From Epiperipatus broadwayi (taxonomy: Eukaryota > Onychophora > Udeonychophora > Euonychophora > Peripatidae): a stretch of 64,000 bases of DNA. The notes beneath the pieces are model-generated. The model ran no database searches and was not told the origin of the DNA. It worked only from the letters and a program-made list of their open reading frames with translations. Position numbers and translations under genes: made by a program. Location of the stretch: NCBI GenBank assembly GCA_028023455.1, contig JAQFVV010000064.1, positions 1,087,825 through 1,151,824 on the forward strand, given 5' to 3'. This document shows, in pieces, positions 1 through 10,882 of this stretch; position 1 is the stretch's first letter; the number at the start of each line of letters is the position of its first letter.

Positions 1-1283
1 CCTGCAGATCATATAATTAATATTTACTTCTATAAATTATTTTGTTATTTTCATATAAATTGACACACATTCAGTGCTTCAATTATTGTACATGCAGGGG
101 TCTACTACATAGCAAGTGGCAGACCTATTAGTTCTTAATACCCGCCCAACTTACCTATTGCTTTTTACACTTGTTTTTAATTTTAAATAATAAATCCATT
201 AAGTGCATTTCTTTGAGAGCCAAATTCGTTATTCATTAAAAGTTGGTAATGTAGGACCAAGTCATAAATTTATATTAAATCTTAACAGAATATTATGTGA
301 ATTATACATGTGTTACAGTTTAGAGATGCGATAACCCATTATGAGCCTTGGATATCATGGATCTTACAGGATTTACTGAATCCCAGTCATCCTACACAAG
401 TGAACATAATGAATATTCCAACAGGGCTTGATGCCCATCACAAGTAAAGGAGTAGGTGGCACAAACCCTTTGCACCTGATTATGCTTATGTGACATCTTA
501 CCTTTGGGCCTATGGCAAACACCAGCCCATTGTTTTAAACTCATCCATTGACTACACAGTTTTAATGTACTGCCACATTTGCATCACAGTTCTAAACATA
601 CCACATGTTTCTTATTATTAATTTTATTATTCAATATATGACTCCATCTCTGCATTAATGATATAAATTCACTCTCAAATACATGTCTGTCCATAATCAC
701 TTATAAATATCTTATTCATTAAATAAAATATATGTCCGCAACTGCTATTATCAATCCTAATTTAGACTTGTGCATTGCAAAGATATTAAATCCCTGAAGG
801 CATATTCTTGAAATACTTGCTCAAGAATTCAGATAGCTAGATCACATCAGCCAAATAATTGTATGTCTTTGAAAATATAATAGTATCAGAGGAATACCGC
901 TACTGAAAAGCATAATATAATCAAAGGTTATTAATTAAATGATTTTAGTATAAAATATTCTAATTAAATAATTTCAAACTATACATCTGCCATCATATAT
1001 TTATTTATTCGACACATATTCAATATACTATCTTCTCGATTATTTAAAATATAAATATCTAATATTAATATTATATATAGCTAACTTGAAAATGAAGTCT
1101 ATGAGCCTCTCGATCTTCTTGATTCCCATGTCTAAAGAAAGGTTTACTAATGTGGCATCAGATGCATTGTTTCATAGAGTATATTGTGGAACTGATAAAC
1201 CATGTTCAAACTCAGTACTACTGGTAGATTTGCTACCTATGTGCTGCACTATGTTAATGAAGCATACGAATCCGACCGTTACA
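1..1283 (-). mobile_element. TG...CA solo-LTR-like element, right part (copy A)
   Basis: This copy aligns by eye along most of its length with 3125-4428, in the same orientation. Its left part lies outside the window. The right end is GTTACA at 1278-1283, as in three similar insertions here. It abuts LINE sequence from 1284 on, so it interrupted the same LINE as copy B. No reading frame of note is seen. Many CpG sites of copy B appear here as TpG or CpA, so this copy looks older or more mutated. The strand is taken from the TGTAAC end being the LTR start, which is an inference. Confidence 0.6.
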
Positions 1284-1937
1284 AAGTAAAAACTGGCAAA
1301 ACACATTTATTAAAAATCTTCATTTTCAAACACAAGGCATATTTCCTATTAATATTGTTATTTCAATCAGAAGCACTCCAGTCAAGATTAATTTTATCCA
1401 TTATGTTTCCATCTGTAGTAATAATATGAGCAAAGTATTTGTAGTTGTTAATTTTTAAGTCATCATTACCAATCTTTTATTTTATTCTATTGAGAAAATT
1501 CATTGAACATTACTTTAGTCTTTTTAATATTTATTTTTAATCCTATTTTCTTAATTTCATCTTATAACTCTTACAACATTTCCTGAAGCTCTAAACATTA
1601 TTTGCAAAAACAACTACACCATCTGAAAAATCTAGATGACTTCAATAATCTCCATTCACCTTTACTTCCTTAGCTTCTTATTTTAATCCCCAAAATACTG
1701 TTTGCAAAACTGCTGTAAAAAGTTTTAGAGATATGGAGTCACTCTGTCATATACTCACCTCAATGTTAATTTTTTTAATATTATTATATAACCTAATTAT
1801 TGCTGCTGAATTTTTTATAAATATTCTTTAGAATATGACAATATTTTGGGCCTATATCTTGATGATCCAACAATCACTAAAGAAATGCTTATAGAATCAA
1901 ATACCTTTTCATAATCTAAAAATTCAAAGTATAATGG
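1284..1937 (-). pseudogene. LINE reverse transcriptase, second half (broken)
   Basis: Read on the minus strand, this carries reverse transcriptase of the endonuclease-RT LINE type (RTE/CR1-like). The frame enters at LDYEKVFDSI (motif A, about 1870-1912). A decayed HLDFSDGVVVFANN block (motif C, normally FADD) follows near 1600-1640, then KIGLKINIKKTKVMFNEF near 1510-1555. It then runs through the connection region until it is cut at 1284 by the next insertion. Several stops and frameshifts are present, so it is not functional. It is the continuation of the LINE at 4433-6180: taking out 1938-4428 and one 4-bp duplication rejoins the frame without loss. Confidence 0.8.
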
Positions 1938-4432
1938 TGAAACAGTGAGATTCGTATTCGAATCTCAAGTTTCACCTTTTTCTGTCGTTTCTCACTGACC
2001 GGTCTATCCCACCCAAATTTAAACTTTTTGGTATCGAATTGTGTGTGTAACAATATTAAAAATGTATAAATATATGTAGAATTCAACATAAACATGCACA
2101 CATTTCGATCTCAAATTAAAGGCAATAAATACGGATAAAATAATATAATTTAGATTTCTTTTAGCTAAATAAATTTTGTGTAATATTAATCATTTATTTT
2201 GAATTTTATAAAGTTCGTATTTGTTGCTTAGTTTAAATTTCGTTAAATAATAATTCTAACAAAATCTGATGCAATAATTAATTAAAGTTAAAATAATTTT
2301 ATTCCCTTTTGTCTTTGAAAATTTAAAAGCATCGGCCAGTGACAGATAATAAATTAATTATAGCAAAATTCCAAAAGAATGTAATTAACGAATGTAAAGA
2401 AAAACAAACAATAGCACAGCAGATTTCTTTCTAATTAAAACCAGCAGAGCATTGATTATCCTGAGGGCAAGATAAATAAAACCTAAAAATATCTGAACAG
2501 AAAATTTAAAAGATCAAGATAAGAAAAAGGAGGCCATCTTAGACTTGCTGGAGACTTTGACTTGAATTTTAGCTTTGCTCTCGAGTGGAGCGTCTAAAAT
2601 ATCTTAAATAAATTAATACTGCAAGGTATGACTGAGTGAGCACCGAAATTATTCTCCACCGGGAGATGGCCCACTATATGCCGAGCTTCACCTTGCCCAT
2701 CGTAAAAACACCAAAATGATCTGCTGCCTGAAATAAACAAGAAAGCCGCTGCTGTTAAAAATCAATAAAACAACATGCCCAGGACAAGAAAGAAAACTTC
2801 TAATTACGAACAATCTGCTATTAAACCAATGGACGAAAACATCTTATAAAACAGGTACCTGTGTGTGTATTCCAAATTATAGAGTACTCTAGTAATAATA
2901 AGCTATAGCTCATCTCCTATTATTTGTATAACTTCTAAATGTTAAAATTGTAATTTTGAGAAACTAAAATTTGAGAATTCATGTAATCTGTAAATTTCTC
3001 GCATAATCTAGCTTACCCTCCCTCTATCACTTCTTAGGTGTGTATTTCTTAAATCTACATTTCATTTATAATTATCATTGAAATATTACCTCCTCATAAT
3101 TGTCTTAGTTTTAAAGCTAAATCCATAATCGCTTGAACAGTGAATGCGTGTCGAATTATCATTAATATTTGCTTTTATAAATAACTTAAATTTCATATAA
3201 ATCGACACGCATTCAAAGAATCAGTTATTGTAATGCAGGGTCTACTCCTCCGTAATAGCTGGCATACTCGCTGTAATAATTCCCTTTTTAGATATTTTTT
3301 TATTATTAAATGTTAATGAATAATTATGTAAATTTTATTTCTTTGAGAGTCACCAATTTTCTTTCAGTCAACGGTGATAATGTTGGGCCGAGTTTGAAAT
3401 CTAGTTAAATATTACCACAATTTTTTAGATATTATACATGTGTTACGTTTTGAAGCCCCGATGGCTCATTCCACGCCGTGAATACTCCGGATTCTCTAGG
3501 GTTGAATTAACCCCAGTCGTCCTACACAAGCGGACATGATAATGTTCCCGTAGGGCTTGACGACCGTCACGCAGCCAGCTGGCAAATTGTGACACGGACC
3601 GCTTGTCCCTGGTTATGCTCATGTGACACCTTACCTCTTCGGGTCGTGGCAGAGACCAACCCGAAACCCTTATAACTTATTCACGGCATTGCAGTTTCAG
3701 CACTGCCATTTTACATCGCCCTTCTAAAGCGTACCACGTGTTCTTTTATTTAGTTTATTATTCTGTCTATCACTCCGCCTCGGCATTATCTTCATCATAT
3801 ACTCTCAAATAAATGTTTGCCCTTTGTCGTAAAATAAATATTTTATTAAATAAATGTATGTCCGCCGTTACTGATGACTCTTGCAGTGCAAAGTATAAAT
3901 TCCTTACAGCACGCATTAGAAATACTCACTCGAGAACCCTAGGTAGCTAGATTACACCTTCATATAAATAAATGCTCCTTATCAATAAATGTATTTTTAT
4001 ATATATAATCTTACCAATTAGCTGTTGAGACTGTGAATTTAAAATATGATTAATAACATTAATAATGTTTTCTTTATTAAATACGTAAATAAATAATTCT
4101 AAATATATGTCTGTAGTTAAGTTTTCATTTATTCGATGCCCATTATAGACATTTCCTTGATTATATATATTAATTAATATTTGTTTGATTGTTGGCCAAC
4201 TCGGAAACAAAACCCATGAATCTCGTGCATCTCCCTGACCACCGTGCCTAAAGAAGTGTTTACTTATGTCGCATCAAAGGCGTTATTCCATAGATTGTAT
4301 TGTGGAACCGATAAACTATGTTCGAACTCAGTATTAATGGTGGCTTCGCTACTCGATGGTGCTGCTGTTCTGTGTGGTGGTCGAATTCTGCAATATGTTA
4401 ATGAGATACACGTGTTTTGACTGTTACAATGG
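1934..4432 (-). mobile_element. Complete TG...CA insertion (copy B), 2.49 kb, 4-bp target duplication
   Basis: The element is 1938-4428. It starts TGAAACAG and ends CTGTTACA, so it has near-perfect 8-bp inverted termini of the TG...CA kind. It is flanked by ATGG on both sides (1934-1937 and 4429-4432). It sits inside the minus-strand LINE, whose frame is exactly restored when the element is removed, which fixes both borders. It carries no credible reading frame. TG...CA ends with a short target duplication are typical of LTR retroelements, so a solo LTR is the simplest reading; a TATA-like stretch lies on the minus strand near 3991-4003, about 430 bp from the TGTAAC end. The part from about 3125 to 4428 is shared with copy A. 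A GC- and CpG-rich block lies at 3470-3720. Confidence 0.75.
3141..3215. repeat. Perfect 14-nt hairpin arms inside copy B
   Basis: TGAATGCGTGTCGA at 3141-3154 is exactly complementary to TCGACACGCATTCA at 3202-3215, with a 47-nt AT-rich loop. The arms contain two CpGs each. The right arm is recognisable but mutated in copy A (about 60-73). Function unknown; a processing, packaging or protein-binding structure of the element is possible. Confidence 0.75.
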
Positions 4433-6180
4433 CAACCCATATTTATAAGCCCTTTTTATAACTTCCCTCAGTACTTGGATATGATCCACAGTACTAAAAC
4501 CACATTTACATCCAACATTTTTTTTGGTTGGTTGAAATCCAAAGTTCACTATAAATGAGTTGTTATTATCTTGGTAAAAATTTTGTATAGAACTGACAAA
4601 AGACTGATATGTCAGTAATTTCTAATATCTCCTTTATCATCTTTTGTAAATATTAATACTACCTCTTTTAATCATCTGGAACATCTTTATCATTGGCAAA
4701 AAAATTATATTTCTTTCCTGCTTCTTTTAAGATATCAATTAAAATTCATCATTACCTGGGACTTTTCTCTTCTTCAGAAATTTAATTCCATGTCTCATTT
4801 CTTCGTTTAAAATCCTGGGTAATTCAGAAAATGTAAGAGTTGTAGGATGTACTTTTTCTTTATTGCTATACAATTCTCGATAGAACTCTTCTAAACATTC
4901 CATGAGGTCATCTCTCTTTTTAGTAATGGTTCCATCATTTTTATTGCAAAAATAAGTTTCCTACAAATACCAAGATGTAGTTTTACACTCTTGAGACTTT
5001 TATTTTTTCTACAGTTTTCTTTTCTAGTTCACACTTATACTTTCTTATATCAATTTTTTTTCACACCATTTATAAAATTCGAGATATTAATTTATATTTT
5101 TTATACTCCTTCTTATCTTCATAAATTGTCTTGCCTCAGTAGACATTTTATTGATTAATTGCTGCTTTTTTGTACCAGCTATTTTTGTTGCAGTTTTTAA
5201 AAGTATATCAGTTATTTTCCTATTGATTTAGTTCAAATCTAAATCATGATCAAAATCTATTAATATTTGAAAACGATTAGGAAGTTCTAATATAAATTCT
5301 TTGGATTGTTTTTGAAGATTACAAATGTAAATATTGGTTTTTTTTAATAAATTTTTATCTCTCTAGTTTTGCATTAACATGTACCTTGCATGTAATTAAT
5401 CGATAATCACTCCGTGTGTTGAATTTATGAAGAACATTACAATCTTGAAATATATATTTTCTGATAATCAAAATATAATCCAATTCAGCTGTACTTTCCT
5501 TTGTATGCTTCCATGTCCATTTGCGTTTTTACTCAAAAAAAGAATTCATAATATAAAGGTTTTTTTTCTGCAAACTCCACAAGTGTATGTCCTCTCTCAT
5601 TTCTATTACCATAACCAAATTTATATACAGCATTTTCATCTTTCATTTGTTTACTAATTCTAGCACTGAAGTCTCCCATAATAATTTTAAAATGTTGTTT
5701 ACTCTTATCAAAAGCCTTTTGTACATCCATATAAAAATCTTCTACTACTTCATTTCTGTGAGAACTTGTTGCAGTGTAAACCTGAATTATCTGCATTTGG
5801 TATCTGCTATTAAGTTGAATAACTAATCTTGTCACTCTGTTCTATATGCCATCAATCTCCACAATACTGTTCTTCCACTTTTTATTTATAATGAATTCTA
5901 CTCCACTTATACTTCCAATATTTGTGCTTTTGTAGTAGAGTACATGTCACGTTTTAAATCAATTGTCTCTTCTCTTCACTTTTTCTTTTAACTTCACAAA
6001 GTCAAGCAATGTCCCATTTAATATAAGAGTTCTTCCAATTCTTGCAATCTTCATTAACTTGAAAGTGATATGCAGTTATAAGTATATAAATAAAAAGTCA
6101 TCATCAAATGGCAGCCTGGGTCTACAATTGAAGATTCGGGGCCAACTGCCATCTTGAGTAGCAACTTTACACCCTCCTAG
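4433..6180 (-). pseudogene. LINE endonuclease and first half of RT (broken)
   Basis: On the minus strand this holds the 5' part of an endonuclease-RT LINE. The best open piece is 5533-5835, with an AP-endonuclease-like segment: IQVYTATSSHRNEVVEDFY, then MGDFSARI (normally MGDFNAKI) and ERGHTLVEFAE. In this family the domain nicks target DNA for target-primed reverse transcription. Downstream, near 4440-4680, come the remains of the RT start (IRNY...ISLL and FSTVDHIQVLREV). Stops and frameshifts are frequent. The upper border near 6170 resembles the border of the related copy near 31,960 (GAGGGTGTAAA on the minus strand), so both may reach the element's 5' end. Confidence 0.8.
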
Positions 6181-6184
6181 AAAA

Positions 6185-7540
6185 AAATGCCATGATTTAT
6201 TTTAGTCCAACATGATTGTAAATATCTATTAGAAGACAAAAGCAATTTACCCAAATTCATTCTGCCTTCAAGAAAATTCAATTGATATTTCAGTTAAGAA
6301 CTATAAGGCAATTGAAAATCTACCACACTTCATTATTACAGAAGGTAAATAGTCTCGTTTAACGGTAATTCTTGAAAACACTGGTTGAACAATGAATAAA
6401 TAAATATTTATTTGATCATATTGTATGCTTCAAATTATCACCTGTGTAATGTTTAATAATGTAAAGGCACTGATTCTCTATCATAGACTTTGAATTTGAA
6501 TCCAAAAGCGTTGGCATGGTAACCCATATATATTTTCCTATTTTTAGGGCAAATTAAGCAGATCTCAGTTCTAGTTTTTTCTGGTATAATTTTGCACTTT
6601 GGAATACAATGCTTTATAATACTCTTTAGTCATTTTAACAAGGATTGAAGTTCACCTTCATATTTTGGATGATTTTGTTCTCCATATTTAGAGAAATTTA
6701 GTCACCACTTTTGTAACTATTAAAAGTAAAATATTAACCAATCAGCAGTTATGTATGCTAATGTTTCAAATGATTGACAACCAACAATTTAGCCTATTTT
6801 AGAAGTCGGCTTCATAATTTCATCCCTCAGATTTATGAAACAGTTATTAACATCCATTCAGGTCTTATTTAACATTTATTCAATCTGTAACAAAAAGTTA
6901 CGTTTGTATTTATAAATATATTTAGTCGTCTGCTTCGTGAAATTTGTCCATCTATGTAGAAGATCCAAATTAATATTTGTTAATATTATTATAATTTTAT
7001 ATCATTAATTAAAAATGTAAGGTAATAAATTGATTTCCGATTAGATCATTAAATGCAATGTTGTGCAACTGATAATGATTTATAAATGTATATACCCATG
7101 GATGGTTTCTGTGTCACTGTTTTTATGTACATGTAACTAGAGATATTTTAGCCAGTAGTATTTATAAGTAACTATCAATTACTATTGACAATTTTAAGGC
7201 TGAACTACTTTGAATAAGTCATTTTGTCTTGAGTTTAATAAAAAAAAACAAAGAAGTGAATTATTATTTACAAAATGTCAAATGGAGATGTGATTCTCCT
7301 AAATCCTCATAATTTTAAAAATGGTTGTCTAAATTTAAATCAATATTACAACTTGGATAAGAAATAAAAGAGGATCATCGTATTTTTTTGTTTTTAATTA
7401 AACTCAAGACAACAAAGCTATTAGGTATTAGAGGAAAGTAGTTTACTTTTAGAAAATGCCAATAGTCATTGAAGTGTCCTGACAATACTATTAACTATAC
7501 ATTTCTCTAATTATAGTACAGCGAAATAGTCCTCTACTTT
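6185..7540. other. No gene seen
   Basis: AT-rich sequence with no credible reading frame, splice-site series or recognisable repeat. Confidence 0.5.
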
Positions 7541-7949
7541 ATATATATGTATGTGTGTTGTGTGTGTGTTTCTTAATTAATTGATTCATGGACCTTATCA
7601 GCATCTGCAACAAATCTAATCCTTCAGATTTGCCATCCACTTGTTAATGCTTGTTACAAATTCTGAACAATTGCTGCGAAAAAAATCCCAAACCAATATC
7701 TCTCAACATACCTGTATTTCCAGCAGTAAACCTTTGCTCATCAGGTGAGCTGAAGATTTAAACACCTGAGCATCCAAACAGATACGGCTATCAGCTTTTT
7801 ATATATATGACTTAATTCTGATCTGGTATTTTGAGGTTTGAATATTTTTAACATATATCAATTTTTTAATTTTTATATTCCATGATGGTTGTGGATGGTT
7901 GACGTCCCTAATAATAAACTAATGGATCCAAAGTATAATAGTGTGAGGG

Positions 7950-7981
<32 letters not shown>

Positions 7982-8085
7982 AATTAATTGATTAGTGAAC
8001 TTGATAAATATCAATAATCAAGCAAATTTTCCAGGTTTGTCATTCACACTTCTAAAGCTTGTTATAATTATAATTATTTCCTTTA
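7541..8085. repeat. Two diverged copies of a short repeat with TG/TA microsatellites
   Basis: 7577-7690 and 7983-8080 share a pattern: an ATTGATT start, a GCAAAT/AGATTT centre, a GTTTGCCATC or GTTTGTCATTC block, then GCTTGTTA. Each copy is preceded by a (TA)n(TG)n microsatellite (7543-7570 and 7950-7982). The family is not recognised. Confidence 0.45.
7690..7790 (-). other. Hammerhead-like CTGATGAG...GAAA motif
   Basis: On the minus strand CACCTGATGAGC is followed by a short GCA/TGC hairpin, then TGGAAA and TACAGG. This recalls the CUGAUGA-stem II-GAAA core of hammerhead ribozymes found in Penelope-like elements. Two extra bases sit before GAAA and stem III is not convincing, so it is at best a decayed motif. 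Confidence 0.25.
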
Positions 8086-8299
8086 AGCTATCATATATTT
8101 GAAACACTGGGTGTTTCAATGTGGATGTAAATTATCATCATCATATATAAAATATTAATATTAATGAATTGATGATGTAATTACTCTACCTATGTAAGAT
8201 TGATGCTAGAAATATTCAAGGTACAAAAGCAAACTGGTCAGAATTTTTTTCTGTGTGAATTTTCATGTGATAATTATCAAGAAATAGATTGGAATTACT

Positions 8300-8783
8300 A
8301 ACATGCTTTAGAGTAATGTATGGTGTATCTGGAAGATTTATATTGGTTTCATATATTATTTCCATTACTCTTAGCAAATTATTAAATTTTGTTCTTATTA
8401 TGAATTACAACTAGCTTTTATTAATACATCAAGTTATGTGCATATATATATATATGTGTGTGTGTGTAAATTTTGATTAAATTAATCTTAATTTCAAAAG
8501 AAGAGTGATAGTATGAGAATATGTAAATCATATGACATATAGAATTAATATAATATCAAGGTTCAATGTTGAACAAAAGTCAATTTGAAGAAAATAAAAT
8601 CATAATTATAATTTATAACATGCTTTAGAGTAATGTATGGTGTATCTGGAAGATTTATATCCATTTCATATATTATGTCCATTATTCTTAGCAAATTATT
8701 AAATATTGTTGTTCTTATTACGAATTACAAATACATACAACTGGCTTTTATTAATATATCAAGTTATGTCCATACATATATAG
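8300..8783 (+). repeat. 317-bp tandem repeat: unit 1 and first half of unit 2
   Basis: AACATGCTTTAGAGTAATG occurs at 8300 and 8617, and the following roughly 160 bp match closely. Unit 1 is 8300-8616. Unit 2 begins at 8617 and is cut at 8783 by the Penelope-like insertion; its second half resumes at 9856. A (TA)n(TG)n tract lies in unit 1 near 8443-8468. Confidence 0.75.
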
Positions 8784-8910
8784 AAATGCAAAACCATAAA
8801 ACAATACAATACTAGATTCAATTCAAAATTTTACCAAAAAGGGGGAGGGTAGTTTTGATTTTGTAAAATTAAAGTTTTTAGATTTAAAAGATGAGAAGGT
8901 TAATGATGTT

Positions 8911-9117
8911 TTGTTTTGTAGTCATTTTATAAAACCTAAAAATTTGATAAATATGATTAGACCTTATAGTTATCAGCCTTTTATACATAAAAAAATGTCT
9001 TTGTGGAATTTTTGTTGTAGGAATAGAAGGCTTAATAATTTTAATAATAATGCTGATATTCAAAGAAGTCAATTTGCTGCTGAATATGTAGAATTGGGTT
9101 ATAGTCATGATTTTATT
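8911..9117 (+). pseudogene. Penelope-like RT C-terminal region
   Basis: This open segment of 69 codons resembles the region between the reverse transcriptase and the GIY-YIG domain of Penelope-like elements. It has RPYSYQPFIHKKM, then a basic stretch and AAEYVELGYSHDFI, which fits the RT thumb end (a patterned GYP/S..FI). It stops at 9115-9117. The downstream frame, shifted by one, continues the same protein, so a frameshift near 9107-9118 separates them. The RT catalytic motifs are absent because the insert is 5'-truncated. Confidence 0.55.
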
Positions 9118-9655
9118 TAAAAAGTTGTACTTTAATATTAATGCTTTAAGTCATGATTTTGATGGTAAGAATTTTTTTGGTAAGGATAATGATTATATGT
9201 CTTTACCATTTAAGGCTTCAATATATAATTTGGTTTATAGGAATAGTCATTTATTAGGTGAAATGAAAGTTGCATGGAAGAAAGGTTCTGATTTGAATTC
9301 ATTACTTAATGATTCAAAACAGTTTATTGATAGTAGGTCTAATCCTGGTATTGTTTATAAGATTCCATGTAATTGTGGTAAATTTTATGTAGGCCAGAGT
9401 AAGTTTAGCCTTAATGAAAGGGTTAAGGTTCATATAAGTAGAGTTAAACATAGGTATCTTAACTCAGCTTTATATATTCATGAATTGAATACATGTCATA
9501 GAATAATGTTTGACAATGCTTCGGTTATTTTTTATGAAAAGAATGAGCTAAAAAGAAGAATAAAGGAGACTTTGATGATAAATCTTCTTGATTCTGAGGC
9601 TATCAATCTTATGAAGACTTCTTTTGATATTAAGGAAAGATGGAGTTTGAAATGA
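9107..9655 (+). CDS. Penelope-like GIY-YIG endonuclease domain
   Basis: This 182-codon frame is the C-terminal part of a Penelope-like polyprotein. Residues 1-75 are the linker, with the typical SLPF and a WKKGSDLNSLL segment. The GIY-YIG domain starts near residue 83: GIVYKIPC (GIY), then KFYVGQS (YIG). R105 in NERVKVHIS matches the family's arginine, and conserved basic and acidic residues follow (RIKETLMI). The CNC and later H/C residues could form the zinc-binding site seen in this group. The domain nicks target DNA for retrotransposition. The frame is intact to TGA at 9653-9655, but the element lacks most of its RT. The ATG at 9107 is probably not a true start. Confidence 0.8.
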   Translation: MILFKKLYFNINALSHDFDGKNFFGKDNDYMSLPFKASIYNLVYRNSHLLGEMKVAWKKGSDLNSLLNDSKQFIDSRSNPGIVYKIPCNCGKFYVGQSKFSLNERVKVHISRVKHRYLNSALYIHELNTCHRIMFDNASVIFYEKNELKRRIKETLMINLLDSEAINLMKTSFDIKERWSLK

Positions 9656-9855
9656 ATTATGGGAAGGTTTGTTTTTGTGTATATATGTTTGTTATTTCCT
9701 TTAGTTTTATTTTCACTTGAGAAGATCTATTTGTAGTAGATGAAACCACAGTTGTGAAGGATTTTGGTAAAATTTTGGATTGAATTTAGTATTGTATTGT
9801 TTTATGGTTTTGCATTTTTATTTTTGCTAGTATAGTGTTAGGCAGTTTTGGTTTT

Positions 9856-10018
9856 ATACATATATAGATAGTAAATTTTGATTAAATTAATTTTAATAGG
9901 GCAAATGATGGTATGAGGATATGTAAATCACATGGCATATAGTATTAATGTAACATCTTGGAAAGGTTCAATGTGGAACAAAAGTCGATTTGATGAAAAT
10001 AAAAGCATAAATATAATG
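9856..10018 (+). repeat. 317-bp tandem repeat: second half of unit 2
   Basis: From TAAATTTTGATTAAATTAAT at about 9871 to about 10,015 this matches 8469-8610 of unit 1. It is the right half of the unit interrupted by the Penelope-like insertion. Confidence 0.7.
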
Positions 10019-10042
10019 TATAGTTCTATTAAATTGATTATG

Positions 10043-10143
10043 TTTGCATAATTCAATTCTATATATATATATATATATATAGAATTGAATTATGCAAATA
10101 AAAATAATATATATATATATATATATATATTATTTTTATTTGC
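10043..10143. repeat. Two overlapping perfect palindromes with (AT)n cores
   Basis: 10,043-10,098 is a palindrome with TTTGCATAATTCAATTCT arms around (AT)n. 10,094-10,143 is a second one with GCAAATAAAAATAAT arms around (AT)n. They share GCAAA at 10,094-10,098. Such DNA can extrude as cruciforms. Confidence 0.85.
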
Positions 10144-10526
10144 TTATGAAGTCTAGTACATGTACATATATATGTATGTATGTATTAATTACTCTTTACT
10201 AAAGTTTAAACTATACCAGCCAATCAATTCACCTGTAATAAACTCTCACTAACTTTGGCATCACATTAAAATAACAAACCAATCAAATATTTCATAATAA
10301 TTGTTTCACATTTTACATTGATCTTCAACTGACTGTACAGACTTTTAATGTTGCAAGTTACAAAATGATTGTTCTTTCTCAAAAGTCAATTATTTCATGG
10401 CTGGCAACAGTAAAAAACTATACAATTGGCTAAAAGAACAATGTTGTAAGATGATAAACAATTGTCCTTAGTATGATATTAAATTTAGTAAGAGCTTTTT
10501 TATATATGTGAATTGATTGGTTGGTT

Positions 10527-10530
<4 letters not shown>

Positions 10531-10606
<76 letters not shown>
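10531..10606. repeat. (TA)n microsatellite
   Basis: About 76 bp of uninterrupted TA dinucleotides. Confidence 0.95.
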
Positions 10607-10611
<5 letters not shown>

Positions 10612-10614
10612 CAG

Positions 10615-10665
10615 TTATTCACAAGATGAAACTGATACTTGTTTTATATTTATTATTCATGTTAA
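10615..10665 (+). CDS. Possible signal-peptide exon
   Basis: An ATG at 10,626 opens MKLILVLYLLFML, a typical secretion signal start (Lys then a hydrophobic run). It ends with A|GTAAGTAT at 10,665/10,666, a strong splice donor that leaves one base of a codon (phase 1). TTTCAG lies just upstream at 10,609-10,614 and could be an acceptor, but the sequence before it is a (TA)n array. The acceptor of the large exon at 33,034 needs exactly this phase. That exon is 22 kb away, so the link is only a possibility. It is equally possible that this is a chance frame or belongs to another gene. Confidence 0.25.
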
Positions 10666-10882
10666 GTAAGTATACACTTTATTCATAATATTATAATTTA
10701 AACGTGCATACTTCATTATGCAGACAAACAATATAAACAGATTACAACAATGATATTATCTTTAATCATATTTGATTAAATGCTAAGGAAAATTTTGAAA
10801 GTAAAAAGTAGCCCTTTTAATTTAATGTAATGACATTATGGTCTCAAAACATATTTAATTTAAAAGAACATCACAAGATGTG

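Larger units (their letters stand above)
8772..9867 (+). mobile_element. Penelope-like element, truncated, with 12-bp target duplication
   Basis: The insert is 8784-9855, flanked by ATACATATATAG at 8772-8783 and 9856-9867. It splits a tandem-repeat unit, which proves the borders. It begins with an inverted copy of its own 3' region: 8784-8839 is complementary to 9762-9817 with very few mismatches over 56 nt. Between the arms lie the end of a reverse transcriptase and a GIY-YIG endonuclease. Inverted 3' fragments at the 5' junction and variable target duplications are known for Penelope-like elements. Confidence 0.8.
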
